The notes: generated from the letters alone by a model not told the origin. 64,000 nucleotides of DNA from Streptomyces sp. ALI-76-A (GCF_030287445.1 NZ_JASVWB010000001.1:1-64000); one strand, 5' to 3'; positions 25,901-35,104 are shown, counted from the stretch's first letter. Numbers and translations are program-made.

Positions 25901-27159
25901 TGGGAAGGGCCCGCAAAGAACTGGCAGAGGCGAACTCCATTGCGGCTGCGGCACAGCAGGCGCAGGCGGACGCCGCGCGGCGGCTGCAGGAGAGCCGGCC
26001 CCGGGCCCAGGCGTCCGTGGAAGCGGTGCGCCGGTGCCTTTCGCTCGACGGTCTCGCCGAAGCCCTCGCCGGGACGGCACAGGACGGCATGGCGGACCAC
26101 AACGACGCCGGGACCTGGCTCAAGGAACTGCGTGCCCGCCTGCTGGCCGTACCGCAGCCCTCCGCAGGCATCGATGCGTGCGCCGACGCCCTGCGTCATC
26201 ACCTGGCCGCCGCGCCGGACGAGGACTGGCGCCTCGGGCACGGTCCGGCACCGGAGAGAATGCCCACCCACCAACTGTCCCTGGCCGGACGGCGCATGTC
26301 CCCGCACGCAGCCGCCCGGATGGCTGCAGCACACCAGGCAGAAGCGCACCACGCCTACAGCGCGGCGGACGAGAACGCCCTGGAGAACTTCGTCCTCGGC
26401 CGGATCCCCACGGCCATCAGCACCGCCTGGGTCGAACTGCAGGACTGGGCCGAGCAGGTCAACGAGCAGATGAAACTGACCGCCGCATCCTCCGGAGTCG
26501 GCGTGCAGATCGAGCTTGCCCTGCGCCGTGACCTTCCCCCCTCCATCGCCACTATCCACCATCTGACCTGCAAAGTCGGTGACGCCGAGCGCACGCCGGA
26601 GCAGCAGCGCCGCATCGGGCAGGAACTCCTGGCGGTCATGCGGCTCGGCGAAGAAATGCGGGCGGGCGATGCCGGACCCGGCTCCAGACGGGCCGACCGG
26701 CTGGCCGAAGCCATCGACATCCGCACCTGGGTCACAGTCAAGTACATGATCACCCGGCCCGGGACGACGCGGCAGGAACGCTGGGGCGCCCGCGGCGTGA
26801 CCGTATCCAAGGGTGAGAGCCGCCTGATCGTCCTCGCTCCCATGCTCGCCGCTCTGGCCGCCGAGTACCGCGATCTTCCCCCGCACGCGGCGCGCCTGTG
26901 CGCCCTGGACGAAGTCCCCGGCGACGTCGACGACCACGGCCGGGACGGCATCGCCGCCTACCTCGCCACCCTCGACCTGGACCTGATGAGCACCAGCCAC
27001 AACTGGGACGGCTCCCCCGGCGCCTGGGACGGCATCGACATCTTCGAACTCGAGAAAGCCCCCCAGGACACCGTCATCGCCTTCCCCGTCCGCGTCTACA
27101 GCCCCCTGCTCCAGCAGGCCACCGGCCACCTCGACACGTCCCCGGCCGGCACGTCATGA
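22990..27159 (+). CDS. jetC: Wadjet type II JetC, SMC-like ATPase (1389 aa)
   Basis: Walker A VTGPNGTGKTTLLEKL (GPNGTGKTT at 43-51) lies at the N-terminus. Very long alanine/glutamine/arginine-rich coiled coils follow on both sides of a hinge-like region. The C-terminal head carries the signature TVSKGESRLIVLAPML and Walker B ARLCALDEVPGDVD. This is the TIGR02680 family. It would extrude DNA loops using ATP and deliver small circular DNA to JetD for cutting. Both ATPase halves appear complete. Coupled to jetB and jetD by ATGA overlaps. Confidence 0.92.
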   Translation: MNRLSIPARWAGRWCLAGAGVENVGLLPREVFASPSGRILVTGPNGTGKTTLLEKLCPHLLDPTTAAHLSSGKNRGTTLEFLMRSGSTGRRRVGYLWLSFRPPQAGPEHGAGAVHYGLRLDYAQGTSPSVTRVGFMMPLVPGSDRDDLSTLSLEAFTQYVTGHGGTVFERLDDYVADLAERVFGCAPARLQQIARRIKKVRNPGLLSDLTPVQAEQELHDVLPRVSPEVLRVTREALAAAEATRARYLRAEKTSALLEDLSSAWLHSCARTVLSAAEDALEHTAARQRAETEAGEAQAHAAASAQGHAALAALVEELDVAEGETASRAQALERDAASSDVARARERADGCEAGHRQAEELLEAHCSAAAGASGRLEAAVRGVREVVEGVARACADAGVPGVVASPVRMERIEHAPVTIGARSFGPFTEISAETFPGVVEESVTALTQAEHRLRQRGANAKMLAVAHQGVEELRQEGKEARARSDAAAATADRAIARHRDAHDDAHAKVTALSEAVHGWAVGAQAVVRAPFFDLAAVADQARAWGQDGEFTAAVRDAAALGKRVSTGAAAASSRARQRAEHHRHQATAARQAAAQAAEQARLWGSGKLPALPGPAWLQTADEDECFAVAVDWRPGALPAGPGRNAAEAAMAAAGLLSAQLSPQGVAGDEGWLVGPLGPELPLEDSLASLLTVVPGHRLGEVADAVLRRIGYAPTADDTESAGRPELLIGADGTYRCGPLVARPPQAVRGSTPVASHIGREARRAAAQREAAAAQRECDRFELAAARHARTAARFTQYAALLEQLADQFPHELSRAASQAETVRAQCAVSEQDARAHACEEDRLAQAKEAQTRRALAQWREQAAAYGLPDSLSLVRDEGEASVRRADLLSRAVEEMRGVSGLLEDVQGAAQTAGDARRLAERSRRTVLDSFGQLSDARATLEACRQRSGMDELTLVQEASAARQAHTDVRERLGRARKELAEANSIAAAAQQAQADAARRLQESRPRAQASVEAVRRCLSLDGLAEALAGTAQDGMADHNDAGTWLKELRARLLAVPQPSAGIDACADALRHHLAAAPDEDWRLGHGPAPERMPTHQLSLAGRRMSPHAAARMAAAHQAEAHHAYSAADENALENFVLGRIPTAISTAWVELQDWAEQVNEQMKLTAASSGVGVQIELALRRDLPPSIATIHHLTCKVGDAERTPEQQRRIGQELLAVMRLGEEMRAGDAGPGSRRADRLAEAIDIRTWVTVKYMITRPGTTRQERWGARGVTVSKGESRLIVLAPMLAALAAEYRDLPPHAARLCALDEVPGDVDDHGRDGIAAYLATLDLDLMSTSHNWDGSPGAWDGIDIFELEKAPQDTVIAFPVRVYSPLLQQATGHLDTSPAGTS

Positions 27160-28550
27160 ACCCCACGGACCGCGGCCCAGCCGACTGCCCCGAGCAGCTC
27201 TGCCACGACGGGGCATGCCGCAGCGCCGATCTGACCGCCCTGCTCTGCCCCGACGCGCGGTGGCTGTGGGACCAGGTCGCCCGGCGGGCCGACCAGCGCG
27301 GGGACGCCGCCATGGACAGAGGCACCATCACGATCACCACCCCGCACACGCCCGCGCAACGCGCCGCCGTGATCGGTCTGCTTACCCCGCGGCCGCTGCC
27401 CGCCGGCCGCACACGGCGCATCGACCTGGAGCGGCTCACCCAGGCTCTGCAGCGTCGCGGACCGCACCTGACGCCGGGCGCGGTCGCCGCTCACGCACTC
27501 GGCAGACCCCTGGCCCACCGCGCCGCCGACAAGGCACGGCTCACCGCCCGCCTCACCACCCTGCAGCACCTGCGCAGCCGCCTGGCGCGCGCCCTGCCCC
27601 CCACCGCGCCGGTGCGGCCGGACGACACCGGCTGGGACGGCCTGCGCCGCCGCGGCAGCCTCGCCCGCCTCCTGCAGCACCCCCACCCGGAACAACTGCT
27701 GGCCGCCGCCTTCGCCGTCCTGCAGCACCTGCCCGCCTCGGCACGCGCAGACCGGCGCCGCCTGGCCCACACCGCCACCGGCAACCCCCACGCTCTGGAC
27801 GCCGGAACCGAACTGGCGGCACTCGTCCTCGCCGAAGCCGCCACCGCCCGAGCCGACGCCGGGGCCAGCACATCAGTCCGGGAGGCCTGGGACCGGCTCG
27901 GCGTCGACCTCGACACCCTCACCGGCGGACTGCTCACCCTGGGCGTCCATCCCGCCGGCTGGCACATCCCCCCGGGCCAGCCCGGCATCCTGATCCCGTG
28001 GATGCTGCACCGAGCCACCTGGCCCACACCCCACCGCAGCGAGGAACGGTGGGTCTTCCTCACCGAGAACCCCTCAGTCGCCGCCGCGGCCCTGGACGGC
28101 GACCCAAGCGACGTACGGCTGCTGTGCACGGTGGGGACCCCTTCGCGTACGGAACTGGACGCCGTGGCGCGCCTGGCGGCGACAGGGTGGCGCATCGCCG
28201 TGCGCGCCGACTTCGACTGTGCCGGCCTCGCCCTCGTACGGGCCGTCATCGACGCAGTCCCCGACGCCGAGGTGTGGCGCATGACAGCCGCCGACTACAC
28301 CACGAGCCTGCACCCGGCGCCGTTCGACGCGGGCCTGCTGGATACGGACCGGCTGGGCGAGACACCCTGGGACCCCTCACTCGGCGCCGTCATGCGCGCC
28401 CACGGCCGGCCCGCCTACGAAGAAGCCCTCATCGACCACCTCCTTGCGGACCTGCGACAAGGCCGCCCTCCCGGCAGCGCGCCAGCCCGCAGCTGCCCGG
28501 TCAACGCTCAGATGCCCCTGAGTAACGGCCGTACGGCAAGCAGTGCCTGA
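27156..28550 (+). CDS. jetD: Wadjet type II JetD nuclease (DUF2399, TOPRIM-like)
   Basis: 464 residues from an ATG overlapping the jetC stop. The C-terminal third holds the TOPRIM-like core: catalytic glutamate in WVFLTENPSV, then RIAVRADFDCAGLALVRAVI with the DxD pair, and WRMTAADY. Upstream lies the helical arm typical of the family (LERLTQALQRRGPHLTPGAV). JetD cuts DNA trapped by the JetABC motor. The expected acidic residues are present, so the nuclease looks intact. This closes the operon. Confidence 0.9.
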   Translation: MNPTDRGPADCPEQLCHDGACRSADLTALLCPDARWLWDQVARRADQRGDAAMDRGTITITTPHTPAQRAAVIGLLTPRPLPAGRTRRIDLERLTQALQRRGPHLTPGAVAAHALGRPLAHRAADKARLTARLTTLQHLRSRLARALPPTAPVRPDDTGWDGLRRRGSLARLLQHPHPEQLLAAAFAVLQHLPASARADRRRLAHTATGNPHALDAGTELAALVLAEAATARADAGASTSVREAWDRLGVDLDTLTGGLLTLGVHPAGWHIPPGQPGILIPWMLHRATWPTPHRSEERWVFLTENPSVAAAALDGDPSDVRLLCTVGTPSRTELDAVARLAATGWRIAVRADFDCAGLALVRAVIDAVPDAEVWRMTAADYTTSLHPAPFDAGLLDTDRLGETPWDPSLGAVMRAHGRPAYEEALIDHLLADLRQGRPPGSAPARSCPVNAQMPLSNGRTASSA

Positions 28551-28820
28551 GGGCGGGGACCGGATCTTTCCCCCGCACGATCAGTCCATGAGCACGCACG
28601 CGGGCCTGGGCCGATGGCCAACTGCCCCGATACGCACGGAACTCATCCATGGCGTACCGCTGTTCGCCGGTGACTTCGACGAGACGCCGCCACGCAGCAC
28701 ACCTACCAGGGCCGCCGCGTCCCGCTGAGCCGAGGGCCACCCGGAGGTCCAACCTGCCAGCACCAGACCACCACGCTCGCTGCTTGACCGGTGACCGCAA
28801 GCACCGGATGTCGGCTTGGG

Positions 28821-29552
28821 CTAAGCCGAACCGGCAAGGCTGTGCAGGCGCCGCAGCAGGGTGCGGCACTTCTCGGCGGCGTCATAGGAGCCACCCAAGC
28901 GCTGGTTGCGGTACTGCAGGCGGTCAGCCGACCACAGTCCTCTGGCCATCGCGGCCGGTCCCATGGCGTCCTCCCAGCGGGCCTGCCCCAGCCATGCCCG
29001 CACCGGTGAGACCTCCTCATGATGGCGCAGCAGTTCCCGAGCAAGGACGCCGCGGTCGAAGCGAGCGTTGTAGGCGACGCAGCGCCGCCCTGCCAGGACA
29101 CCGGTCAGCTCCGGGAGCAGGTCGGCAAAACGGGGGGCGCGGGCAACGTGTGAGGGGGTGATGCCATGCAGTTCGCTGGCCGTCGCCGTGATGGGCTCGC
29201 ACGGGTTGAGCAGCTCGTTCACCACCGTGCGGCCCGTGCCGTCCATCACGGCGATCTGTAACGCCCACGCCTGTTGGCCCAGACCGGAGGTCTGGACATC
29301 GATCACCAGCAGGGCCGGATCGGCCAGCACCGCGCGCGCCCAGCGCGCCGCCTGCTCTCGCTGATGGGACCAGGAAGACGGTCTGCGCAGGACCCGCACC
29401 GCATCGTCCAGACACAGACACTGTTCGGCCGCGGACTGCACGTGCCAGAGGCCGTCGCCGTCCGGACGGGCGTGCAACGTTCCGAGGTACCGCTCGTTCT
29501 CGTAGATGGCCCAGGTGGGCCGCTCTGTGTCGTCGGGCCGCACGAACCGCAC
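28821..29552 (-). CDS. Degenerate DnaQ-like 3'-5' exonuclease-fold protein (243 aa)
   Basis: The C-terminal ~160 residues follow the DnaQ fold: Exo I LLVIDVQTSGLGQQAWALQI, the proline/serine-rich LNPCEPITATASELHGITP, and Exo II CVAYNARFDRGVLA. The Exo I glutamate is replaced by glutamine (DVQ for D-x-E). The usual histidine-aspartate of Exo III is not evident in LGGSYDAAEKC. It therefore probably binds rather than degrades DNA. The N-terminal 85 residues may be a separate domain (TWAIYENERYLGTLHARPDG). Convergent with jetD. Confidence 0.72.
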   Translation of the reverse strand: MRFVRPDDTERPTWAIYENERYLGTLHARPDGDGLWHVQSAAEQCLCLDDAVRVLRRPSSWSHQREQAARWARAVLADPALLVIDVQTSGLGQQAWALQIAVMDGTGRTVVNELLNPCEPITATASELHGITPSHVARAPRFADLLPELTGVLAGRRCVAYNARFDRGVLARELLRHHEEVSPVRAWLGQARWEDAMGPAAMARGLWSADRLQYRNQRLGGSYDAAEKCRTLLRRLHSLAGSA

Positions 29553-29786
29553 AGGCAGGCCATCAACCCGCCGACTGAAAGCATCTCCCCACTCGCCCGC
29601 GAACCCGGCGCAGGCCTGGCCCCACCGCCCGCCTCAAAAGAGGCGATGGACAGCCTTCCGGCAGGATTCTGCGTGCTCCATTCACTGATCATGGAACGCC
29701 TCACGCCACCCGCCGTCCGCGCCCGCACGACACGCCGGGAGGACTCATCCCGCAAGCGCACACAGCCCGGCGCGGACCCACGGGCG

Positions 29787-31450
29787 CTACACGAGGACGG
29801 CCGGGACGGCGTCGTCGGTACTCCAGTCGCCGTCGAAGAGTGCGGCCACCAGGCGGACATGTTCGTCAGGGAGCTGGCCGGCGCGGTGCTTGGTGCGGGC
29901 TTTGGCGAGCCAGGCGCCGATCTTGACCGTGTCGCCGTCGACGCGGATCGTCTCGCGGGCGGCGGGAGCACGGCCTTCGCGGTGGAGGAAGAGCTCCAGG
30001 AGCTGCACGGTCTGTTCGAAGGTGCGGCGAGTGCGGCGGGTGGGGGCGAGCGGGTTGCGCTCCGGGGTCAGGCCGAGGGAGGTCATCAGCTCCTGCTGGC
30101 CGGAGTGCAGGGTGTGCCAGGTGGAGAGTTGGCGGTGCAGCCAAGAGCCGATCTTCACACCGCGTAGGAGGGTGTCGTGGGTGAGTGCGGCCGGGTCGGC
30201 TCCTTCGGCGAGATGGCGGCGCAGGAGGTGGTATTTGCGGTGCCAGTCTGCGCCGTGGGGCAGGCGCCAGTCGTGGGCGAGGGCGGTCAGGGTATCTGCG
30301 CGGGCCTGATGGAGCTGGTTCTTGGCGGCGAGGTGGCGTTGTTCTGCGAGCCAGGCGCCGACGGGGGTGGTGGCGGGTGCGGCGAGGTGGCTGTGGGTGC
30401 GCAGGTAGTCGGCGGCGGCGGACAGGCGGGCGCGCCAGGCGGCGTCGTGCTTGTCCCAGATCATGTTCAGTGCGTCGAGTTCGGCGATCCAGTCCGGTTC
30501 GAGGCGGCCGGCGGAGTGGGCGTCGCGCATGGTGGTGATGAAGGTGCCCAGGGCGTAGCCGGTGGGGTCGGTGTAGTCGGTGGGAACGTCGAGGTGGCCG
30601 TGCTGGTCGCGGTAGGACTGGGCGGCGGCGAGCCCGAGGCGGCGGGAGCGGGAGACGGCCGGGTCGCGGGGGTCGAAGGAGGCCAGGTCCATCGCGCGGG
30701 CGATGCGTTCGGGGTGGACGGTGAAGTCGAAGTGCCAGCGGCGTTCGATGACGTCGCTGGTCTCCCTGGGGAGGCGGTTGGCCTTGTCGGGGAGGCGTTC
30801 GAGGATGCGGTGGTCGTGGCTGGCCAGCGCGCAGGCGATGGCCCAGACGGGTTCGTAGGCGGTACTGAGGATGTTGTCGGGTTGGGCGCCGGGCGGGATG
30901 TAGACGGGGACGATCAGTGAGGCGGTCTTGCCGGAGACGTCAAGGCGCAGGGCGTGGCCGAGGGCCTGGACGCAGCGGATGACGCTGCGGGTGGGGTCGG
31001 CGAAGACGATGGCATCCACGCTGGGGATGTCGACGCCTTCGGCGATCAGGCGGGAGTTGGCGAGGATCGCGCAGTCGGCGGCGGCGAAGGCGGCGAAGGT
31101 GCCAGCGCGCTGGGCGGGGGTGTGCTCGCCGTGGGCGAAGAACAGCTCGGGGGTGATGTCCGGGACGAGGCCGGGGTCGGTCCTGGCCAGCAGGCGCAGG
31201 GTGTGGGGCAGTTCGCGGGCGAAGAGGCGGGCGCCGGAGACGAGGTTGAAGTAGACGAGGACCTTCTTCAGCCCGTGTTCGGTCATGGCGCGCAGCACGG
31301 ACAGGTGCAGGGCGGTGGTGCGCAGCGCGCTGTCCTGCTTGCCGTCCCCGGCGGGGGTGCTGCTCGGGGAGGGCAGGTTGAGGCGGTGGCGCAGGTCGGT
31401 GTCGGTGAGGGTGGGCACCACGATGCGGTAGTCCGCAGCGCGCGAGCGGT
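29787..31450 (-). pseudogene. Telomere-linked helicase, C-terminal two-thirds (ttrA-like)
   Basis: Homology begins at RAADYRIVVPTLTDTDLR, directly against the internal telomere stub, so the first RecA-like domain is missing. The second domain is present: KKVLVYFNLVSGARLFAREL, then LANSRLIAEGVDIP and a motif VI reading RCVQALGHALR, where the usual arginine before ALR is a histidine. Several helicase-associated repeats follow (YLRTHSHLAAPATTPVGAWL; VDGDTVKIGAWLAKARTK). It reads away from the junction, as at a right-hand telomere. The product would lack ATPase function. Confidence 0.85.
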
Positions 31451-31505
31451 TACCACATCGCTGCGCGATGTGCAAGCGAACCACCGCGCTGCGCGCGGTG
31501 GTTGC
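31443..31505. other. Internal telomere-like sequence
   Basis: It has the same order as the left end of the window: GAGCGGTTACC, then palindrome ACATCGC-TGC-GCGATGT, the linker GCAAGCGAACC, and palindrome CCACCGCGC-TGC-GCGCGGTGG. Compared with positions 23-83, the spacing and loops are kept and only a few bases change. It lies between two truncated helicase genes that point away from each other. Confidence 0.85.
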
Positions 31506-32031
31506 GCCGGCGCAGCTCACCGAGGTCGACCCGGACTGGGACTGCCCGTGGCCGCTGGACTGGCAGCGGCACTACCGCGTCCTCGCGGACCTGGTCGACG
31601 CCGACGGCAGCCTGCCGGCCATCGCACCCGGGGTCCTGTTCGAGGGCGACGACCTGGGCAAGTGGCTGGAAAGGCAGAAGAATCCGGGCACCTGGGCGCA
31701 GTTGTCGACCGAGCAGCAGGAGCGGCTGACCAAGCTGGGCGTACAGCCCGCTGAGGCCCCGTCTCCCGCCCCGGCGGCCGCGCGTGCGACGAAGGGCCCG
31801 AGCAAGGCGCAGCAGGCGTTCCAGCGGGGTCTGGCAGCCCTCACGCAGTGGGTCGAGCGGGAAGGTGCGGACCGGCCCGTGCCGCGCGGGCACAGCGAAG
31901 AGATCACGGTCGACGGCGAGACGGACCCGGTGAAGCTGGGGGTGTGGCTCTCGAACACCAAGAGCCGGCGGGACAAGCTCACCGCGGAACAACGGGACGC
32001 ACTCGCCGCGCTGGGCATGGACTGGGCGTGA
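31506..32031 (+). pseudogene. Telomere-linked helicase, C-terminal tail
   Basis: The open frame runs out of the telomere stub into LTEVDPDWDCPWPLDWQRHY, then two helicase-associated repeats (GVLFEGDDLGKWLERQKNPG and VDGETDPVKLGVWLSNTKSR). These are the C-terminal repeats of the same helicase family as at 2404 and 29787, but all ATPase motifs are gone. It reads inward, as at a left-hand telomere, mirroring the minus-strand fragment. Confidence 0.8.
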
Positions 32032-32099
32032 TTCCTACTCCCGTCTGCAAAGAGCACACGGGAGTACCAAGTCCCTTCAACTCCTTTACGATCCGCACC

Positions 32100-32714
32100 A
32101 TGAATGAGACGCCCGCTTACCTGTCGGTCAGGGTCAACTTCAGCAACAGTGACTACGACAACGTGTGTGACACCTTCGGTGGCGGCTTCGACCGCCTGCC
32201 TGCCTGGCGGGAGCTGGGCAGCCTTCTTGCCCACCGGCCGGGATGGCACTTCGACGTCGTCAACCGAGGAGAAGCCCTGTGGTGTCTCGGTGTCCTGGGT
32301 GAGTGCCGCCTGGCGATCTACGTGACGGAGGACCTGCGGTACCACTGCTACGACCACGGCGCGGACTCGGACACCATCGCAGCGGACACCACCGCCGTGG
32401 AGTCGTGGCTCAAGGACAGGGAGGAAAATGCACGCCAGCCCAGTTCCCTGATCATCAAAATGGCGAGCGCCGACTCTTGGAACCTCCTGAAGAGCCACCC
32501 CTTCCGTCTACGCCTGAGCTGGTCGGACGGCTACTACGTCGCGTCCATTGCCGCCCTGGCTGAGGCGAGTTTCGGCCGGACCATCGCCGAGGCCGTCAAC
32601 GGCGCCGGAGAGATGATCTGCCAGCTCTTCGGTGCCCCCGTGGAGATCGCCCCTGACCTCACTCTGACCGCCGAGCTCGATGAAACCGCGGTACAGCGCA
32701 TCCGCACAGCCTGA
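32100..32714 (+). CDS. Hypothetical protein (204 aa)
   Basis: Starting MNETPAYLSVRVNFSNSDYD, the first half is beta-rich and aromatic (GWHFDVVNRGEALWCLGVLG) and the second half holds RLRLSWSDGYYVASIAALAE. No membrane span, signal peptide or motif is recognised. It is the first intact gene right of the telomere scar. Confidence 0.55.
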   Translation: MNETPAYLSVRVNFSNSDYDNVCDTFGGGFDRLPAWRELGSLLAHRPGWHFDVVNRGEALWCLGVLGECRLAIYVTEDLRYHCYDHGADSDTIAADTTAVESWLKDREENARQPSSLIIKMASADSWNLLKSHPFRLRLSWSDGYYVASIAALAEASFGRTIAEAVNGAGEMICQLFGAPVEIAPDLTLTAELDETAVQRIRTA

Positions 32715-33041
32715 GATCAAGGTCACGGTACTGCGCCCGCCGCTCGGTGGAAGAGGTGCGCCAAGGCCCTTCAGGACCGTTCGATGATCTTCTGAAGGTT
32801 TTTGAGTGCGCGAACCGAGGCACCCCTCGCTGCCATGGCGCTCACGAGGTCGTCGCCTTGAAGCTGGCCGGCCATCCGGAGAGCGTCAACGACCCGCCGC
32901 GCCGTCTGCTTACCCAATGTGTCGCCATAGCCGCTCCGGGAATCCACCACATCGCAGCGACAACCCCAGGAGACAGGGAGGTTCCTCTTCCCCGGGCAGA
33001 TCCCCGGCCGGCCACGAAACCCGGTGGGCCTCGGAGACACG
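32715..33041. other. Intergenic region without a recognised gene
   Basis: Overlapping frames exist on both strands, but none has a family signature or good ribosome site. It may be the decayed body of the integrase whose tail follows at 33042. Confidence 0.35.
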
Positions 33042-33227
33042 ATGAACCGCCACAACCTGCCGGCCCGCGCGGCACGGAACACCGCCATGATGGAAGCACT
33101 CGCCGACCTGCCACCTATCGTGATCTCGGACCTCGTCGGCATCAGCCCCGTCACCGCCCACCGCTGGGCGCGGCTCGCGGGCGACAGTTGGTCCGACTAC
33201 CTCGCCGCCCGCCAGTCAGCCCAATGA
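33042..33227 (+). pseudogene. Integrase C-terminal tail remnant (61 aa)
   Basis: LPARAARNTAMMEALADLPP, then IVISDLVGISPVTAHRWARL and SWSDYLAAR, resembles the helix-turn-helix tail at the C-terminus of many Streptomyces site-specific recombinases. No catalytic tyrosine-recombinase domain is found upstream. A GGAG precedes the ATG, so it may still be translated. Assignment from memory of the family. Confidence 0.5.
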
Positions 33228-33574
33228 ACGTGAACAACCCATCATGCTGCTCCACGGAAGTGCCTTCCGAAGCGACAGATCTTGCGGTTTTGGAGGCTGC
33301 ACTCACAATGCCGTGCGACGCAAGGTAGCCAGCCCTCTTCCCTGGGCCAGCGCCGTCCACTGAGTTGCGGTATTTCTGTGGATGCCGAAGAGGTCGCCGA
33401 CGAGGAGCGGTGGTAGCGCCCCTCCCATGCCGAGCAAGGCCGTGTCGCGGGTGGCGGTGGTCGTAGTACGAGTGACGAAACCGATCCCTGGGCTGCCCAG
33501 CGCCCTGGGCGCCCCGCTCCCGAGCTTGCACCAAGATCGAGAGAAGGGCGACCAGGTTCATGGAGCACCGAACG
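33228..33574. other. Intergenic region without a recognised gene
   Basis: No reading frame here shows recognisable protein features. It separates the integrase remnant from the 3' end of the synthetase gene. Confidence 0.35.
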
Positions 33575-35104
33575 TCATGCTGGCTGCGTGGCCTCCTGAA
33601 GGCGAAAGAAAAGCGGCTCTGCTGTGGGCAGACGCCCCTCGACCGGTGTCAGCCGTTCGGTAATCCGCGTCGCGGCATCTGGAATGAAAGGGCGTAGTTC
33701 ATCGGCCAGCGCACGACATGCGGCGATCAGTGTGACGAGGACGGTGTCGAGCCGCTTCGCTGCTTCACCGTCGCCCTTTCGCTCTTCCCGAGCCAGTTCC
33801 CAGGGCCTCGTGGCGTCAATGCATCGGTTGGCTTCCTCAACGATGTCCCAGACAGCGCTGGCGGCACGCCGAAAGTCGAAGTTGGCCAAGGCGGCATCGA
33901 CGAGGCCAGGCGCCTTCCGGCAAATGTCCACCAGCACCAGCCCACTGGAATTACCAGCCGCGGAAGGGGGGACGATTCCGCCGCGAAAGCGGTGAACCAT
34001 GGTCACGATGCGGTGAACGAGGTTGCCCAGTCCTCCGGCGAAATCCGCATCTGCGCGGGCGGTCAGGCGATCGGGAGTGAAGTCGGCGTCTCCGACCCGG
34101 GGTACATCGCGTAGGAGCCACCAGCGCACCGCGTCTGTGCCATAGGTCGCGGCCAGCGCAGCCGGGTCGACGGTGGTTCCGGCCGACTTGCTGATCTTGC
34201 GGCCGTCGACGGTGAGGTAGTCGTGGACCAGGATGTCGGTGGGCAGCGGGAGCCCGGCCGACAGCAGCATGGCCGGCCAGTACACGGCGTGGAAGCGCAC
34301 CACTCCTTTGCCGACCAGGTGGACGCGGCGCTCGCTGGTGGCCCACCACTGGTCGTAGGCGGTGTCATCGGTGCCGTAACCAAGGCTGGTGACGTAATTG
34401 CCGAGTGCGTCCCACCACACGTAGACGACCTGGCTCGGGTCGTCGGGCACGGGGATGCCCCAGCCACGGGCACGACTGCGGGAGCGGGAGACGGAAAAGT
34501 CGTGCAGGCCGCCTTCGATGAGGGCGAGGACTTCGTTGCGGCGAGCGGCGGGCTCGATGCGCAGTTCGCCGCTCGAGATCAACTGATGGAGGCGGTCGGC
34601 GTAACGGGACAGCCGGAAGAACCAGTTCTCTTCCGCGACGAGCTGAGGTTCGGTGCCGTGCTCGCCACACCGTCCATCGACCAGTTCGGCAGGGGTGTAG
34701 AACTGCTCGCAGCCAACGCAGTACAGGCCTTCATACTCTTTGCGGTACAGGTCGCCTGACGCGGCGCACTGGCGCCACAGTCGTTCGACTCCGACATGGT
34801 GACGCGGGTCGCTGCTGGTGCGGATGAAGTCATCGAATGAGAGCGACAGCGGACCACGCAATGCGGCGAACGAGTCGGCGTTGCGGTCGACGAACGACTG
34901 CACGTCGACACCAGCCGCTTCGGCAGCCAGGACATTCTTCAGGGAGTTGTCGTCGGTTCCGCTGAGCAGCCGGACCCGCTCACCCCGTAGGCGGTGGTGA
35001 CGGGCCAAAGTGTCCGCTTGGACGAGCTCCAGGGCAAAGCCCAGGTGGGGGCGGGCGTTGACATAGGGAATAGTCGTGGTGATGAAGCGGCGTCGTGCGG
35101 TCAT
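33575..35104 (-). CDS. metG: Methionyl-tRNA synthetase, accessory copy (509 aa)
   Basis: A class I synthetase charging tRNA-Met. It has the HIGH-type motif ARPHLGF (H20-F23), a Cys-rich zinc-binding insert (YCVGCEQFYTPAELVDGRCG), the WGIPVP and VYVWWDALGNY blocks, and the KMSKS-type motif GRKISKSAGT. The anticodon-binding helical domain is complete and there is no C-terminal tRNA-binding extension. The start MTARRRF is preceded by AGGAGG. Outside the core genome it is likely a second, diverged copy; such copies can protect against synthetase inhibitors, though nothing here proves that. Confidence 0.9.
   Translation of the reverse strand: MTARRRFITTTIPYVNARPHLGFALELVQADTLARHHRLRGERVRLLSGTDDNSLKNVLAAEAAGVDVQSFVDRNADSFAALRGPLSLSFDDFIRTSSDPRHHVGVERLWRQCAASGDLYRKEYEGLYCVGCEQFYTPAELVDGRCGEHGTEPQLVAEENWFFRLSRYADRLHQLISSGELRIEPAARRNEVLALIEGGLHDFSVSRSRSRARGWGIPVPDDPSQVVYVWWDALGNYVTSLGYGTDDTAYDQWWATSERRVHLVGKGVVRFHAVYWPAMLLSAGLPLPTDILVHDYLTVDGRKISKSAGTTVDPAALAATYGTDAVRWWLLRDVPRVGDADFTPDRLTARADADFAGGLGNLVHRIVTMVHRFRGGIVPPSAAGNSSGLVLVDICRKAPGLVDAALANFDFRRAASAVWDIVEEANRCIDATRPWELAREERKGDGEAAKRLDTVLVTLIAACRALADELRPFIPDAATRITERLTPVEGRLPTAEPLFFRLQEATQPA

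Noticed and set aside
24967..27129. 720-codon open frame antisense to jetC
   Set aside because: GC-driven antisense frame without motifs; jetC carries intact Walker motifs and coiled coils over the same DNA.
1..31505. Telomere terminal protein (tpg) and telomere-associated protein (tap) genes
   Set aside because: No reading frame in the first 31 kb resembles either family; they are probably encoded elsewhere.
32771..33154. 127-codon minus-strand frame
   Set aside because: Arginine-rich, without a ribosome site, and overlaps the better-supported integrase-tail frame on the other strand.
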